Assembly (NCBI RefSeq): GCF_014268455.2
Contig: NZ_CP077085.1
Location: 3,885,001 to 3,949,000 of the forward strand
Length of the DNA: 64,000 nt
Reading direction: 5' to 3'
Source: Pseudomonas shahriarae
Lineage (GTDB): Bacteria > Pseudomonadota > Gammaproteobacteria > Pseudomonadales > Pseudomonadaceae
Shown one piece after another: positions 1 through 7,460 of the stretch. Below the pieces are notes generated by a model. It made no database searches. It saw only the letters and a list, made by a program, of their open reading frames with translations, and was not told the DNA's origin. Each line of letters begins with the position of its first letter. Position 1 is the stretch's first letter. The position numbers and the translations under genes are program-made.

Positions 1-296
1 GTGATGGTCCAGCTCAGGACACCATGCAGGCCGCCGCGATCCGGGGCTGTGCGGCCGGCGACAAAGGCGCCCACGCCAATCGCCAACAGCGTGGACACAA
101 ACAGCCAGATCCCGGCGCCAGTGCCAAAGCCGCTCAACGGGTTGCCTGCCGCCATGGGGTCGACCGCACTGGCGCCGATGGCGGTGCCCAGTACGCTGAG
201 TACCAGGTAGGTCACCAGGGCAATTGCACTGCCGGCCAGTACCGAGCCCCAGGACACACGAAAAGGCGAGCGATGGGTTTCATAGAGGGAGGTCAT
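1..296 (-). CDS. Integral membrane protein, C-terminus cut by window edge
   Basis: The reverse strand reads MTSLYETHRSPFRVSWGS and continues through a hydrophobic helix (about residues 16-40) and a second one (about 62-80) with Gly/Ala-rich small-residue packing. It runs off the left edge, so only about 98 residues are visible. It resembles small YrzE/TIGR04086-like membrane proteins of unknown function, but I cannot name a family with certainty. It is divergent from the PAS/LuxR regulator, and the palindrome at 365-385 lies between the two starts, so it may share that control. Confidence 0.7.
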   Translation of the reverse strand, partial: MTSLYETHRSPFRVSWGSVLAGSAIALVTYLVLSVLGTAIGASAVDPMAAGNPLSGFGTGAGIWLFVSTLLAIGVGAFVAGRTAPDRGGLHGVLSWTI

Positions 297-364
297 AATC
301 GTTCCTTGGACAAATGAGTAGACCTTCAGTTTGTCCAGGCCGACGCCTGCGGTCTCGGCACAAA

Positions 365-385
365 TGCACTAGGACGACTGGTGCA
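365..385. promoter_or_regulatory. 21-bp palindrome, copy 1 (candidate operator)
   Basis: The sequence is TGCACTAG-N5-CTGGTGCA, a near-perfect inverted repeat in the divergent intergenic region between the membrane protein (start 296) and the PAS/LuxR gene (start 508). An almost identical copy lies just after the regulator gene at 2013-2033. Two copies bracketing a LuxR-type gene suggest its own binding site; that assignment is inference. Confidence 0.6.
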
Positions 386-507
386 TTCGCACCCCGTCAA
401 GCTGAATCGGTCTGCACTATGCTCAAGGCCAGTTGTCGTACTCCACACAAGCCAGACATGCCCTGTTGCAGGCGCCGATGTCGTTATGTAGCCATTTTGG
501 AGAAACC

Positions 508-2004
508 ATGAGCCAGGCCGTTCTCGCCCAAGAAACCAATCGCCGCCAATTGCAGCAGATCATTTCCGGACTGTCCGATGGGGTGATTCTCGCCGAGATC
601 GACCAGAGCATTCTCTGGGCCAACGAAGCCGCGCTGGCCATGCATGGCCTGGATGACATTGCCGGGCTCGGCGCCAACACCGCCGAATACGCCGAGCGCT
701 TTGCCCTGCGCTACCGCAACAATCACCCGCTGCCCCTGGAAGCCTATCCGCTGAGCCGGGTGGCCAACGGCGAAGAGTTCAGTGATGTGGTGGTCGAAGT
801 CACGCCCAGCGCCGACACCGACCGCACCTGGGTCCACCGCCTGCGCAGCCTGGCGCTCACCGACAGCGCCGGCAAGCCGGAACTGCTGGTGCTGATTTTG
901 AGCGATGCCACCGAATGGGCCAGCGCCGAGCAGCGCTTTGAAAAGACCTTCAACGCCAACCCGGCGCCGGCGGTGATCTGCCGCTTGAGTGATCTGCGCT
1001 ATATCAAGGTCAACCAGGGCTTCCTGGAGATGACCGGCTACAACCGCGACCAGGTGATCGGCCGTTCAGTGTACGAACTGGACGTGCTGGAACAGGCCGA
1101 GCGCAAGGAGCTGGCAATCCAGCGCCTGGGCGAAGGCGCGACCATCCCGCAGATGCAAGCCGAGCTGAAGCTGCCCGAAGGCGGCAGCAAGCTGGTGATT
1201 GTCGCCGGCCAGCCGCTGGATATGAACGATGAGGAATGCATGCTGTTTTCCTTCACTGACCTTGAGCCCCGGCGCAAGGCCGAAACCGCCCTGCGCCAGA
1301 GCGAGGAGCGGTTTGCCAAGTCCTTCCGCCTGACGCCGGTGCCGACCCTGGTGTGCGACGCGGACAATCAGCAGGTGGTGGACGTCAACGACGCGTTCAT
1401 GAGCGTCACCGGCTACACCAGCGAAGAGTTGATTGGGAAGTCCATCAGCGATATCGACTTCATCGACAGCAAGGAGGCCTGCACGCAGTTGTTCGCCACT
1501 CTGGAAAAAGCCGGCAACCTCGACGGCCAGGACCTGAAAATCCGCAAGAAAGGCAATGAGGTGATTGATTGCGTGGTGTCGGCCGACACCGTGAGCATCC
1601 AGGACACGACCTGTTACCTGCTGGTGATGATGAATATCACCGAGCGCAAACGCTCGGAGCTGGAGTTGGTGTCGGCCATCGAGGAAGTGATGAAAGACGC
1701 GTCCTGGTTCAGCCAGACCCTGATCGAAAAACTGGCCAACGCCAAGAGCGTCAACAGCCCCAACCTGACGACCATCGCCTTTACCGACCTGACCGCCCGC
1801 GAGCGGGATGTGCTGGGGCTGATTTGTGAAGGCCTGGCCGACAAGGAAATCGCCTCGCGCTTGAAGCTGGCACCCAATACCGTGCGCAATCATGTGGCCA
1901 CGGTGTACTCCAAGCTCAACGTGCACAGCCGCAGCGCCGCCATCGTCTGGGCCAGGGAACGCGGGTTGTTTGCCGGGGAACGGCGGGCAAAAAGTGCGAA
2001 ATAA
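508..2004 (+). CDS. PAS-domain LuxR-family transcriptional regulator
   Basis: This 498-residue regulator has three consecutive PAS/PAC-like segments (about residues 20-120, 145-255 and 275-390) and ends in a LuxR-type helix-turn-helix (LTARERDVLGLICEGLADKE ... NTVRNHVATVYSKLNVHSRS, about 430-490). There is no receiver or kinase domain, so signal input is probably through the PAS pockets and output through direct DNA binding in the cytoplasm. The ATG at 508 was chosen because GGAG lies about 7 bases upstream; an in-frame ATG at 478 has a poorer context. The gene is flanked by two copies of one palindrome, which fits autoregulation and control of the following small genes. The signal is unknown. 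Confidence 0.88.
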   Translation: MSQAVLAQETNRRQLQQIISGLSDGVILAEIDQSILWANEAALAMHGLDDIAGLGANTAEYAERFALRYRNNHPLPLEAYPLSRVANGEEFSDVVVEVTPSADTDRTWVHRLRSLALTDSAGKPELLVLILSDATEWASAEQRFEKTFNANPAPAVICRLSDLRYIKVNQGFLEMTGYNRDQVIGRSVYELDVLEQAERKELAIQRLGEGATIPQMQAELKLPEGGSKLVIVAGQPLDMNDEECMLFSFTDLEPRRKAETALRQSEERFAKSFRLTPVPTLVCDADNQQVVDVNDAFMSVTGYTSEELIGKSISDIDFIDSKEACTQLFATLEKAGNLDGQDLKIRKKGNEVIDCVVSADTVSIQDTTCYLLVMMNITERKRSELELVSAIEEVMKDASWFSQTLIEKLANAKSVNSPNLTTIAFTDLTARERDVLGLICEGLADKEIASRLKLAPNTVRNHVATVYSKLNVHSRSAAIVWARERGLFAGERRAKSAK

Positions 2005-2012
2005 GGTGCAAA

Positions 2013-2033
2013 TGCACTAGGGCGACCAGTGCA
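2013..2033. promoter_or_regulatory. 21-bp palindrome, copy 2 (candidate operator)
   Basis: TGCACTAG-N5-CCAGTGCA begins 8 bases after the stop codon of the PAS/LuxR gene and ends about 100 bp upstream of the CsbD-like gene at 2137. It matches the copy at 365-385 at 19 of 21 positions, and the match extends slightly into the flanks (CAAA before, ATTCG nearby after). It is probably a second binding site, controlling the 2137-2648 pair. Confidence 0.6.
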
Positions 2034-2136
2034 AATTCGCCTTATTGCCGGGCGATGGGCTGCTTAACCTTGAAGGGTAGGCACAGGGTTTGATGCCCTG
2101 TGTCATGGCGAGTTTTTTGCCCTTGAAGGAGGCAGC

Positions 2137-2388
2137 ATGAACAGTGAACAAGTCACCGGCCGCGTGAAAAAAGCCGTGGGCAAGGCTCAGGACTTTCTCG
2201 GCGAAATGACCGACGACGAACAACTGCAGGCCCAGGGCGTAGCGCGCCAGGCGGCCGGCCAATTGCAACAGACCTATGGCGATGCGCTGGACACTGTTGG
2301 TGACTTTGCCCAGCGCAAGCCCCTGGCCACCGTGGCGATCGTTGCTGGCGTGGGCCTGGTGCTGGGCCTGTTGCTGCGTCGTCGTTGA
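2137..2388 (+). CDS. CsbD/DUF883-like stress-associated membrane-anchored protein
   Basis: This small protein of 83 residues starts with a CsbD-like stretch (MNSEQVTGRVKKAVGKAQDF) and has a helical middle rich in Gln and Ala. One hydrophobic helix (about 61-79) is followed by a terminal RRR, as in the ElaB/YqjD/DUF883 type, where the tail anchors the protein in the inner membrane. A strong AAGGAGG lies 6-7 bases before the ATG. These families are usually stress or stationary-phase proteins. The palindrome 100 bp upstream suggests control by the preceding regulator. Confidence 0.82.
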   Translation: MNSEQVTGRVKKAVGKAQDFLGEMTDDEQLQAQGVARQAAGQLQQTYGDALDTVGDFAQRKPLATVAIVAGVGLVLGLLLRRR

Positions 2389-2399
2389 TGGGGGCTGGC

Positions 2400-2648
2400 A
2401 TGTTTACCCTGGCCCAACTGCGTAATTGCATCGAAGAAGCCCTGTTGCCGCTGACCTGCGAATTCACCCTGTGCCGCGACTCGTCACTGACCTTGAAAGT
2501 GTTTGACGCCCAGAGCGGCCGCGTGGACCTGGTGGTCACCGGGATCAGCGTCAACAAACTCAAGACCCCGGAGGACGTCGCAACGATGGTCGAGGAACTG
2601 CGCTACGAATTGCACAGCAACACCGTGGGCGGCGCGCTCTCCATCTGA
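2400..2648 (+). CDS. DUF1652 family protein
   Basis: The 82-residue protein (MFTLAQLRNCIEEALLPLTC...) has the DUF1652 layout: an N-terminal helix, a Cys pair, then a beta-rich part with VVTGIS and a C-terminal acidic helix. DUF1652 is a small cytoplasmic family common in Pseudomonas and of unknown function. An in-frame ATG at 2388 overlaps the stop of the previous gene as TGATG. I prefer 2400 because family members normally start MF, but the overlap shows the two genes are translationally close and very likely co-transcribed. Confidence 0.8.
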   Translation: MFTLAQLRNCIEEALLPLTCEFTLCRDSSLTLKVFDAQSGRVDLVVTGISVNKLKTPEDVATMVEELRYELHSNTVGGALSI

Positions 2649-2678
2649 CAACACCCCCTCTGTAGGGACGCCTACCCC

Positions 2679-2768
2679 TGTGGGAGCGGGCTTGCCCGCG
2701 ATGGCGGTGAGACAGCCAACAGTGACTTGACTGACCCACCGCCATCGCGAGCAAGCTCGCTCCCACAG
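2679..2768. repeat. REPIN (paired REP hairpins)
   Basis: TGTGGGAGCGGGCTTGCCCGCGATGGCGG is followed about 60 bp later by its inverted mate ending GCTCGCTCCCACAG. This is the standard Pseudomonas REP doublet between convergent genes, mobilised in trans by RAYT transposases. Confidence 0.9.
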
Positions 2769-2795
2769 GGGCGCAGCTCCGCGCTTTGGCCTTGT

Positions 2796-3986
2796 CTACA
2801 ACGGGCGTGGCTTCAACGATGCCCCTATAAAGTAGAACAGCCCCCCGGCCACGATAAACCCCGCCAACATGTAGAACATGTAGTGCGCCGGCAGGCTGGC
2901 CAGCACCAGGCCGCACAACACCGGCCCCAGTGCGGCGCCGAGGTTGGAGAGGTTTTGCGCACCGTAGTACATGCCGCGCAGGTGGTCAGGGGCGATGCGG
3001 TCGATAAACATGTATTCGGCGGGAAACACGATGATCTCCCCCACGGTGAAGATCGCCATCGACACCACCCACCACCACACGCTGGTGGACAGCGCAAAAC
3101 CCATCACCCCTAGCATGAACATGCCCAGCCCGAAGATCAGCCAGCGGCTCAGGTGACGGTGGCTGATCTGCCGACCGATCACGTATTGCAGGGCGATGAC
3201 CAGCAGGGCGTTGGTGGTCAGGATGGCGCTGATCACGGTGTAGGTGTATTCGGCGTCCGAGGTGGTCACCAGGTACTGCGACAGGTAGGCGGTGAACTGC
3301 CCGAATACCACGGCACTGAGCAGGCCGCCGAGGGTGAAGCACACCAGGCGATGATCGCGCAGCAATACCCGGCCCACCGCCAGGAACGGCACCGGTTTTT
3401 GCGCGGCGTCCACCGTGGCCAGGCTGCGGTCGCCCCAGCGCCAGTACAGCAGGAAGAACCCCATCCCCAGCAACACCGACAAGACAAACGGCAAGCTCAT
3501 ATCGACCTTGGCCACCATCGCCCCCAGAAACGGCCCTACCGCGTAGCCGATATTGGTCAGGGTGTACTTGATGGAAAACACTTCGCTGCGCGCATCGACC
3601 GGCAACAGGCTGGCAAAGCCGGCCTTGACCGCGACATCGATCACCGCATACGCCAAGTTGATCAGGATCAGGCAACTGTAGAAAAGCCATAGCTCGCGAG
3701 CCAGCAAGGTGCCGACGAATCCCAGGACGAACAGCAGGCTCAGGCCCAGCAACAGCCGGTAGCTATTGACCCGGTCCACGAGGAAACCGCCGTACACGCT
3801 CAACAGGGAACCGACGATCAACGAGCTGCCGATCACCAGGCCCACTTGGCTGATGCCCAGGGCGAAGTGACTGGACAGGTAGATCACCATGTACGGAAAG
3901 GTGATCGCCTTGGCCAGGGTCAATACCAGCGTGGCCGATAGCAGCAGGTTTACGCTGCGGGGGTAGTTTTTTATTGTTTTCAGCAT
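2796..3986 (-). CDS. MFS efflux transporter
   Basis: This major-facilitator protein of 396 residues has about 12 hydrophobic helices, a conserved GGFLVDRVNSYRLLL motif-A loop after helix 2, and a charged central loop. The motif pattern and length fit drug/proton antiporters of the YdeE/MdtH kind, but the substrate cannot be read from the sequence. The ATG at 3986 (MLKTIKNYPRS) was chosen because the longer frame adds an Arg-rich, non-conserved leader. It is monocistronic and ends next to the REPIN. Confidence 0.85.
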   Translation of the reverse strand: MLKTIKNYPRSVNLLLSATLVLTLAKAITFPYMVIYLSSHFALGISQVGLVIGSSLIVGSLLSVYGGFLVDRVNSYRLLLGLSLLFVLGFVGTLLARELWLFYSCLILINLAYAVIDVAVKAGFASLLPVDARSEVFSIKYTLTNIGYAVGPFLGAMVAKVDMSLPFVLSVLLGMGFFLLYWRWGDRSLATVDAAQKPVPFLAVGRVLLRDHRLVCFTLGGLLSAVVFGQFTAYLSQYLVTTSDAEYTYTVISAILTTNALLVIALQYVIGRQISHRHLSRWLIFGLGMFMLGVMGFALSTSVWWWVVSMAIFTVGEIIVFPAEYMFIDRIAPDHLRGMYYGAQNLSNLGAALGPVLCGLVLASLPAHYMFYMLAGFIVAGGLFYFIGASLKPRPL

Positions 3987-4163
3987 CCTGCTCTCGTTTC
4001 CTGAAAAGAGTCGTAGCACACGCCATGACGGGCGCATTGCGCAGCTACCTTACCTCAGGATGAGCAGCAAAAAAGACTGTTTTATGCATTCGTGCATGCG
4101 ATTTTTAAATGCGCGCAGCGAAGGGGGGGAAAAGCGGCATCAGCCCGTTTCCCCCCGCACCCG

Positions 4164-4469
4164 TTATTTGGCAGGGGTGATGTCGAGGATGGTGCCATTG
4201 GTGATTTTCACCAGCACATAACGATCATTGATCCGCGCCCACTGGCTGTCGTCGTGGGGCGGTTTCAGGCCGCGCTTTTTCCAGTCGCCCAGGGCCGACT
4301 CCTTGCGCACCAGGATATCCGGCGCACGGTCTCCGACTTTCAAGTCTCGGGTGTTGATGTTCGAAGGCTCCACGGTTTTCTGCGGATTGTCCTCGGCTTG
4401 CACGGTAACGCTGGCGGTGGACAGGCTGGCGGCAACCAGCAGGCTGGCAATCAGGGACGTTGCTTTCAT
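4164..4469 (-). CDS. RcnB-like periplasmic protein
   Basis: This 101-residue protein has a cleavable signal peptide (MKATSLIASLLVAASL...VQA). The mature part carries the RcnB signature: GDRAPD, a DWKKRGLKPP turn and a terminal WARINDRYVLVKITNGTI strand pair. RcnB in enterobacteria is periplasmic and modulates Ni/Co homeostasis, but Pseudomonas paralogues are mostly uncharacterised. No metal exporter gene is adjacent, so a metal role here is only by family. AAGGAAT precedes the ATG at a good distance. Confidence 0.8.
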   Translation of the reverse strand: MKATSLIASLLVAASLSTASVTVQAEDNPQKTVEPSNINTRDLKVGDRAPDILVRKESALGDWKKRGLKPPHDDSQWARINDRYVLVKITNGTILDITPAK

Positions 4470-4599
4470 GGGTATTCCTTCAGTAAATAATGCGTACCCA
4501 GGTTCCGACAGCAGGGCCCTGCAATCATTCACCCGCAATACAGCCACGGGTATCGGTGCCTGCTAATCTTGCGCCAGCCCTCCATCGAGTCCGAGAACA

Positions 4600-6759
4600 A
4601 TGAAAACAGCCCTGACCCGAACCAAACTGCTGGCCAGCGCCCTGATCGTGATCGCCGTGATTGGCGGTGCCACTTATTACTTGCTGGACCGCCGCGCCAC
4701 CCACGGCCTGCTTGACGGTCCCGAATACAGCGAAGCGCAACTCAATGAGGGCGGTGTGGATGGCATCCGGGACCTGCCGTTGCCAGAAGCAAAAAAACGC
4801 CTGAATTACCTGATCCTCGATATGCGCGACGGCATCAACCGCATCGCCATGCTCGAAAGCATGCGCCTGGAAGTCGGCCCGGCCACCGCTACACCAGGCG
4901 AACAGAAAGAGCTGAACTATGAGGAGCCGTTCGTGCCCTTCCCCGCCGCCGAACTGAAAGCGGCATTGACCGACCTCAAGCGCACACCGGGGCAGTTCCA
5001 GCAGTTGTTCTTCGACAATGCATCCGGGCTGAAACTGGAAGTCGAGGCGATTCGCGAGGTGCTCAAGCGCGGGGCCCTGCCCGATCAGCAGACCGAAGCC
5101 AGCTATCGCATCCAGACCCTGTACTTTCGCGACGGCTCGCAGCAGCCCTTCGCCGAGGTGGCGATCAAGGATGAGGACAGTGAGGAGCAGGACCAGGACA
5201 CCACCCAGGCCGAACTCAAGCTCAACAAGCCCCTGGAACGCATCAGCCTGGCCCTGACGTATCAGGCCTACCCCGGCTTCAATAAAATCGTCCTGGACCG
5301 GGCCCACCCGAAAGCCACCGCCGAGGGTGGCGAGGTGTACCAACTGACCCATCTGGGCGACGCCAGCGCCTCCTTGCAACTGGCAACGCCGAAAAACAAA
5401 TCCTATGTGATCCAGGGCCTGACGGCCGATGGCAAGACCCTGTACAGCGGCGGCAACAGCTCCAATTCCTCGCCCACCGCCGAACAAAAGGCCAACCTGC
5501 GGGCCTATTACAACGAACTGCTGCGTATGGAAGACAACTTCGCCGACTTCAAGAGTGCCGCGGCGGTGCAGGATCATCTGGAACAGTTCGCCAGCAACCT
5601 GCCCAGCTCCGACAGCGAGCTGAGTAACGTGCAGGCCACCTACCAATTCGAAGACACCCCCGCCAGCATCGTGATTTACGTGCTGGACCCGCTCCAACCC
5701 CAAACCCTTGATTGGGAAATGCACAGCAGCACCGCCCCTCGCGAGCGCTACATCGCCTACGACAGCGCCAGCGAAAGCAGCGGTTTTATCGACAGCAAGG
5801 GGCAATGGGTGGTGAAGCCGCGCTTCAAGCGCATTGATACCACCGAGATGCCCGGCGTGTACCACATCATGGTCGGCGAAAAATCTTCCGGCGAGGGCTG
5901 GAGCGAATTGCTGTTCAAATACTTTGCCTTTGTACCGGGTACGCAGACGTTGAAAGAACTGCCCTTCGAAATCATCGACAGCGCGGTCAACGACGACCTG
6001 ATGATTGTCGAGCGTGAAACCAACGGCCCCTATGGGGTCTACGACGTGAAGAAGCTACAGGTCGTGGTGCCCATGAAGTACGTCAACCCCAGTGTGATCG
6101 GCAACGTGTTCATCGCCCGCCCTGGCGAGACCACCTATGGCTCGAACTCGTTGTACGGCGCCTGGAGCCTGAGCGGCAAGGAGCTGTTGGCACCGCGCTA
6201 CTCCGCAATCAACGGCAGCGGCGAGTTTATCTACGCCACCTCCGCCGACCAGAAACAGACCGACGTCTACAACCTGCAGATGAAGAAACTCAACCCTCCC
6301 GGCGCGACCGTTTTCGGCCAGTTTGTCCAGGGCCAGCCCCTGCTGATCCAGGACCGTGGCAGCCGCAAATACAGCTTTATCAACGAACAGGGCAAGGCGC
6401 TGCCTTTGAGCCTGCCATTCGATGACGTCAACCCGTTCTCCAACGGCATGGCGGTGGTGCAAAAGGGCAGCCGCTATGGCGCCATTGATGTACACGGCAA
6501 ACTGCGCGTGCCCGTGACCTACAGCAAACTCAACCCCTTCCAGAAGAACCTCGCCTCGGCAGAAATGGATGGGTTTGAAGGCTTGGTATTGATCGACAAA
6601 AACAACCGCGTGGTGAAAAAACTGGGGTCGTATACCCAGTACAGCTTCCCGTACAACAGCAACGAAGCGACCTATAGCATCTGGGATACCCAGGTGCCAA
6701 ACCGGGTCAATGTGTTCGACGCCGATGGCAACCAGACCGATAGCTTCGAGCGCGAGTGA
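4600..6759 (+). CDS. WG-repeat protein with N-terminal membrane anchor
   Basis: This 719-residue protein begins with a single transmembrane helix (about residues 9-28), so most of it should lie in the periplasm. Residues about 385-700 contain degenerate WG (KWG leptospira-type) repeats: GFIDSKGQWVVKPRFKRI, YGVYDVKKLQVVVPMKY, SFINEQGKALPLSLPFDDV and YGAIDVHGKLRVPVTYSKL. The N-terminal half (30-380) is acidic, helix-rich and not recognisable. WG repeats are predicted beta-propeller-like binding surfaces. It stands alone between an RcnB-like gene and a regulator, and its function is unknown. Confidence 0.75.
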   Translation: MKTALTRTKLLASALIVIAVIGGATYYLLDRRATHGLLDGPEYSEAQLNEGGVDGIRDLPLPEAKKRLNYLILDMRDGINRIAMLESMRLEVGPATATPGEQKELNYEEPFVPFPAAELKAALTDLKRTPGQFQQLFFDNASGLKLEVEAIREVLKRGALPDQQTEASYRIQTLYFRDGSQQPFAEVAIKDEDSEEQDQDTTQAELKLNKPLERISLALTYQAYPGFNKIVLDRAHPKATAEGGEVYQLTHLGDASASLQLATPKNKSYVIQGLTADGKTLYSGGNSSNSSPTAEQKANLRAYYNELLRMEDNFADFKSAAAVQDHLEQFASNLPSSDSELSNVQATYQFEDTPASIVIYVLDPLQPQTLDWEMHSSTAPRERYIAYDSASESSGFIDSKGQWVVKPRFKRIDTTEMPGVYHIMVGEKSSGEGWSELLFKYFAFVPGTQTLKELPFEIIDSAVNDDLMIVERETNGPYGVYDVKKLQVVVPMKYVNPSVIGNVFIARPGETTYGSNSLYGAWSLSGKELLAPRYSAINGSGEFIYATSADQKQTDVYNLQMKKLNPPGATVFGQFVQGQPLLIQDRGSRKYSFINEQGKALPLSLPFDDVNPFSNGMAVVQKGSRYGAIDVHGKLRVPVTYSKLNPFQKNLASAEMDGFEGLVLIDKNNRVVKKLGSYTQYSFPYNSNEATYSIWDTQVPNRVNVFDADGNQTDSFERE

Positions 6760-6768
6760 GGTGATACA

Positions 6769-6808
6769 GGCCCTTGCAGGAGCTGGCTGGCCGGCTCTTA
6801 CAAGGGCT
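6769..6808. terminator. Hairpin after the WG-repeat gene (REP-like)
   Basis: GCCCTTG ... CAAGGGC arms enclose a CTGGCTGGCCGGCTC core; the sequence looks like a degraded REP. It may terminate the WG-repeat transcript, but there is no long T-run. Confidence 0.4.
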
Positions 6809-6820
6809 CTCTATTGCGCG

Positions 6821-6870
6821 CATGAAATTAATCCTGTAATTTTTCATGAAATTTTTAGATAAGAATTTCA
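6821..6870. promoter_or_regulatory. AT-rich operator region of the XRE regulator
   Basis: CATGAAATT occurs at 6821-6829 and again at 6845-6853 (24 bp apart), and TGAAATT (6847-6853) pairs with AATTTCA (6864-6870). The region lies directly before the XRE gene start at 6881, as expected for autoregulation. It is much more AT-rich than its surroundings. Confidence 0.5.
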
Positions 6871-6880
6871 CGAAGCACCC

Positions 6881-7438
6881 ATGGACAAACAAGAAGAACT
6901 GGACGCCCTGGCGATCCTGATTCACGACCTGCGCAAATACAAGAAGCTCACCCTGGCCCAACTGGCGCAGAAGATCGAGCGCTCCGTGGGGTTCCTGTCC
7001 CAGGTCGAGCGTGGCTTGTCGCGCCCCACCGTGGCGGACCTGACTGCCATCAGCCATGCGCTGGACGTACCCACCACCTACTTCTACAGCCTGTCCAAAC
7101 CCAAGGCTGTGGCCTGGGTCACCCGCCCCAACGAGCGGCGCACGGTGTATTACGCCAACGGCATCACCGACATCCTCGTCTCCCCCAGCATGCAGGGGGC
7201 GTTTTCGATCCTCGACAGCCTGCTCGAACCCGGCGCCAACAGTGGCGAGCAGACCATGAGCGACCGCGCCGAGCAGGCCGGTTATGTACTCGAAGGCCAC
7301 CTGACGCTGTGGGTCGAAGGCGAGGCCGACGCGGTGACTCTCGGCCCCGGCGACAGCTTTCACCTCGCCAGTTTTGCCCACTGCCGCTACGGCAACCTGA
7401 CCGACCTGCCGGCCCGCGTGCTGTGGGTCTACAACTAA
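6881..7438 (+). CDS. XRE-cupin transcriptional regulator (PuuR-like)
   Basis: The 185-residue protein has an N-terminal XRE helix-turn-helix (about residues 15-70, LTLAQLAQKIERSVGFLSQV) followed by a C-terminal cupin barrel (about 105-182, GYVLEGHLTLWVEG, GDSFHLASFAHCRYGN). This is the PuuR architecture, in which a small ligand bound by the cupin releases DNA. It sits 22 bp upstream of a glutamine-synthetase-family gene, which strongly suggests local control of gamma-glutamylation of a polyamine or similar amine. Confidence 0.88.
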   Translation: MDKQEELDALAILIHDLRKYKKLTLAQLAQKIERSVGFLSQVERGLSRPTVADLTAISHALDVPTTYFYSLSKPKAVAWVTRPNERRTVYYANGITDILVSPSMQGAFSILDSLLEPGANSGEQTMSDRAEQAGYVLEGHLTLWVEGEADAVTLGPGDSFHLASFAHCRYGNLTDLPARVLWVYN

Positions 7439-7460
7439 GGCACACCAAGGAGCGTCACCC

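Noticed and set aside
1066..1926. Long antisense ORF inside the PAS/LuxR gene
   Set aside because: It is a GC-rich shadow frame of the true gene, with low-complexity His/Gln/Gly composition and no domain.
4525..5865. 446-codon antisense ORF opposite the WG-repeat gene
   Set aside because: It is a shadow frame; the plus strand has clear WG repeats and a proper ribosome binding site.
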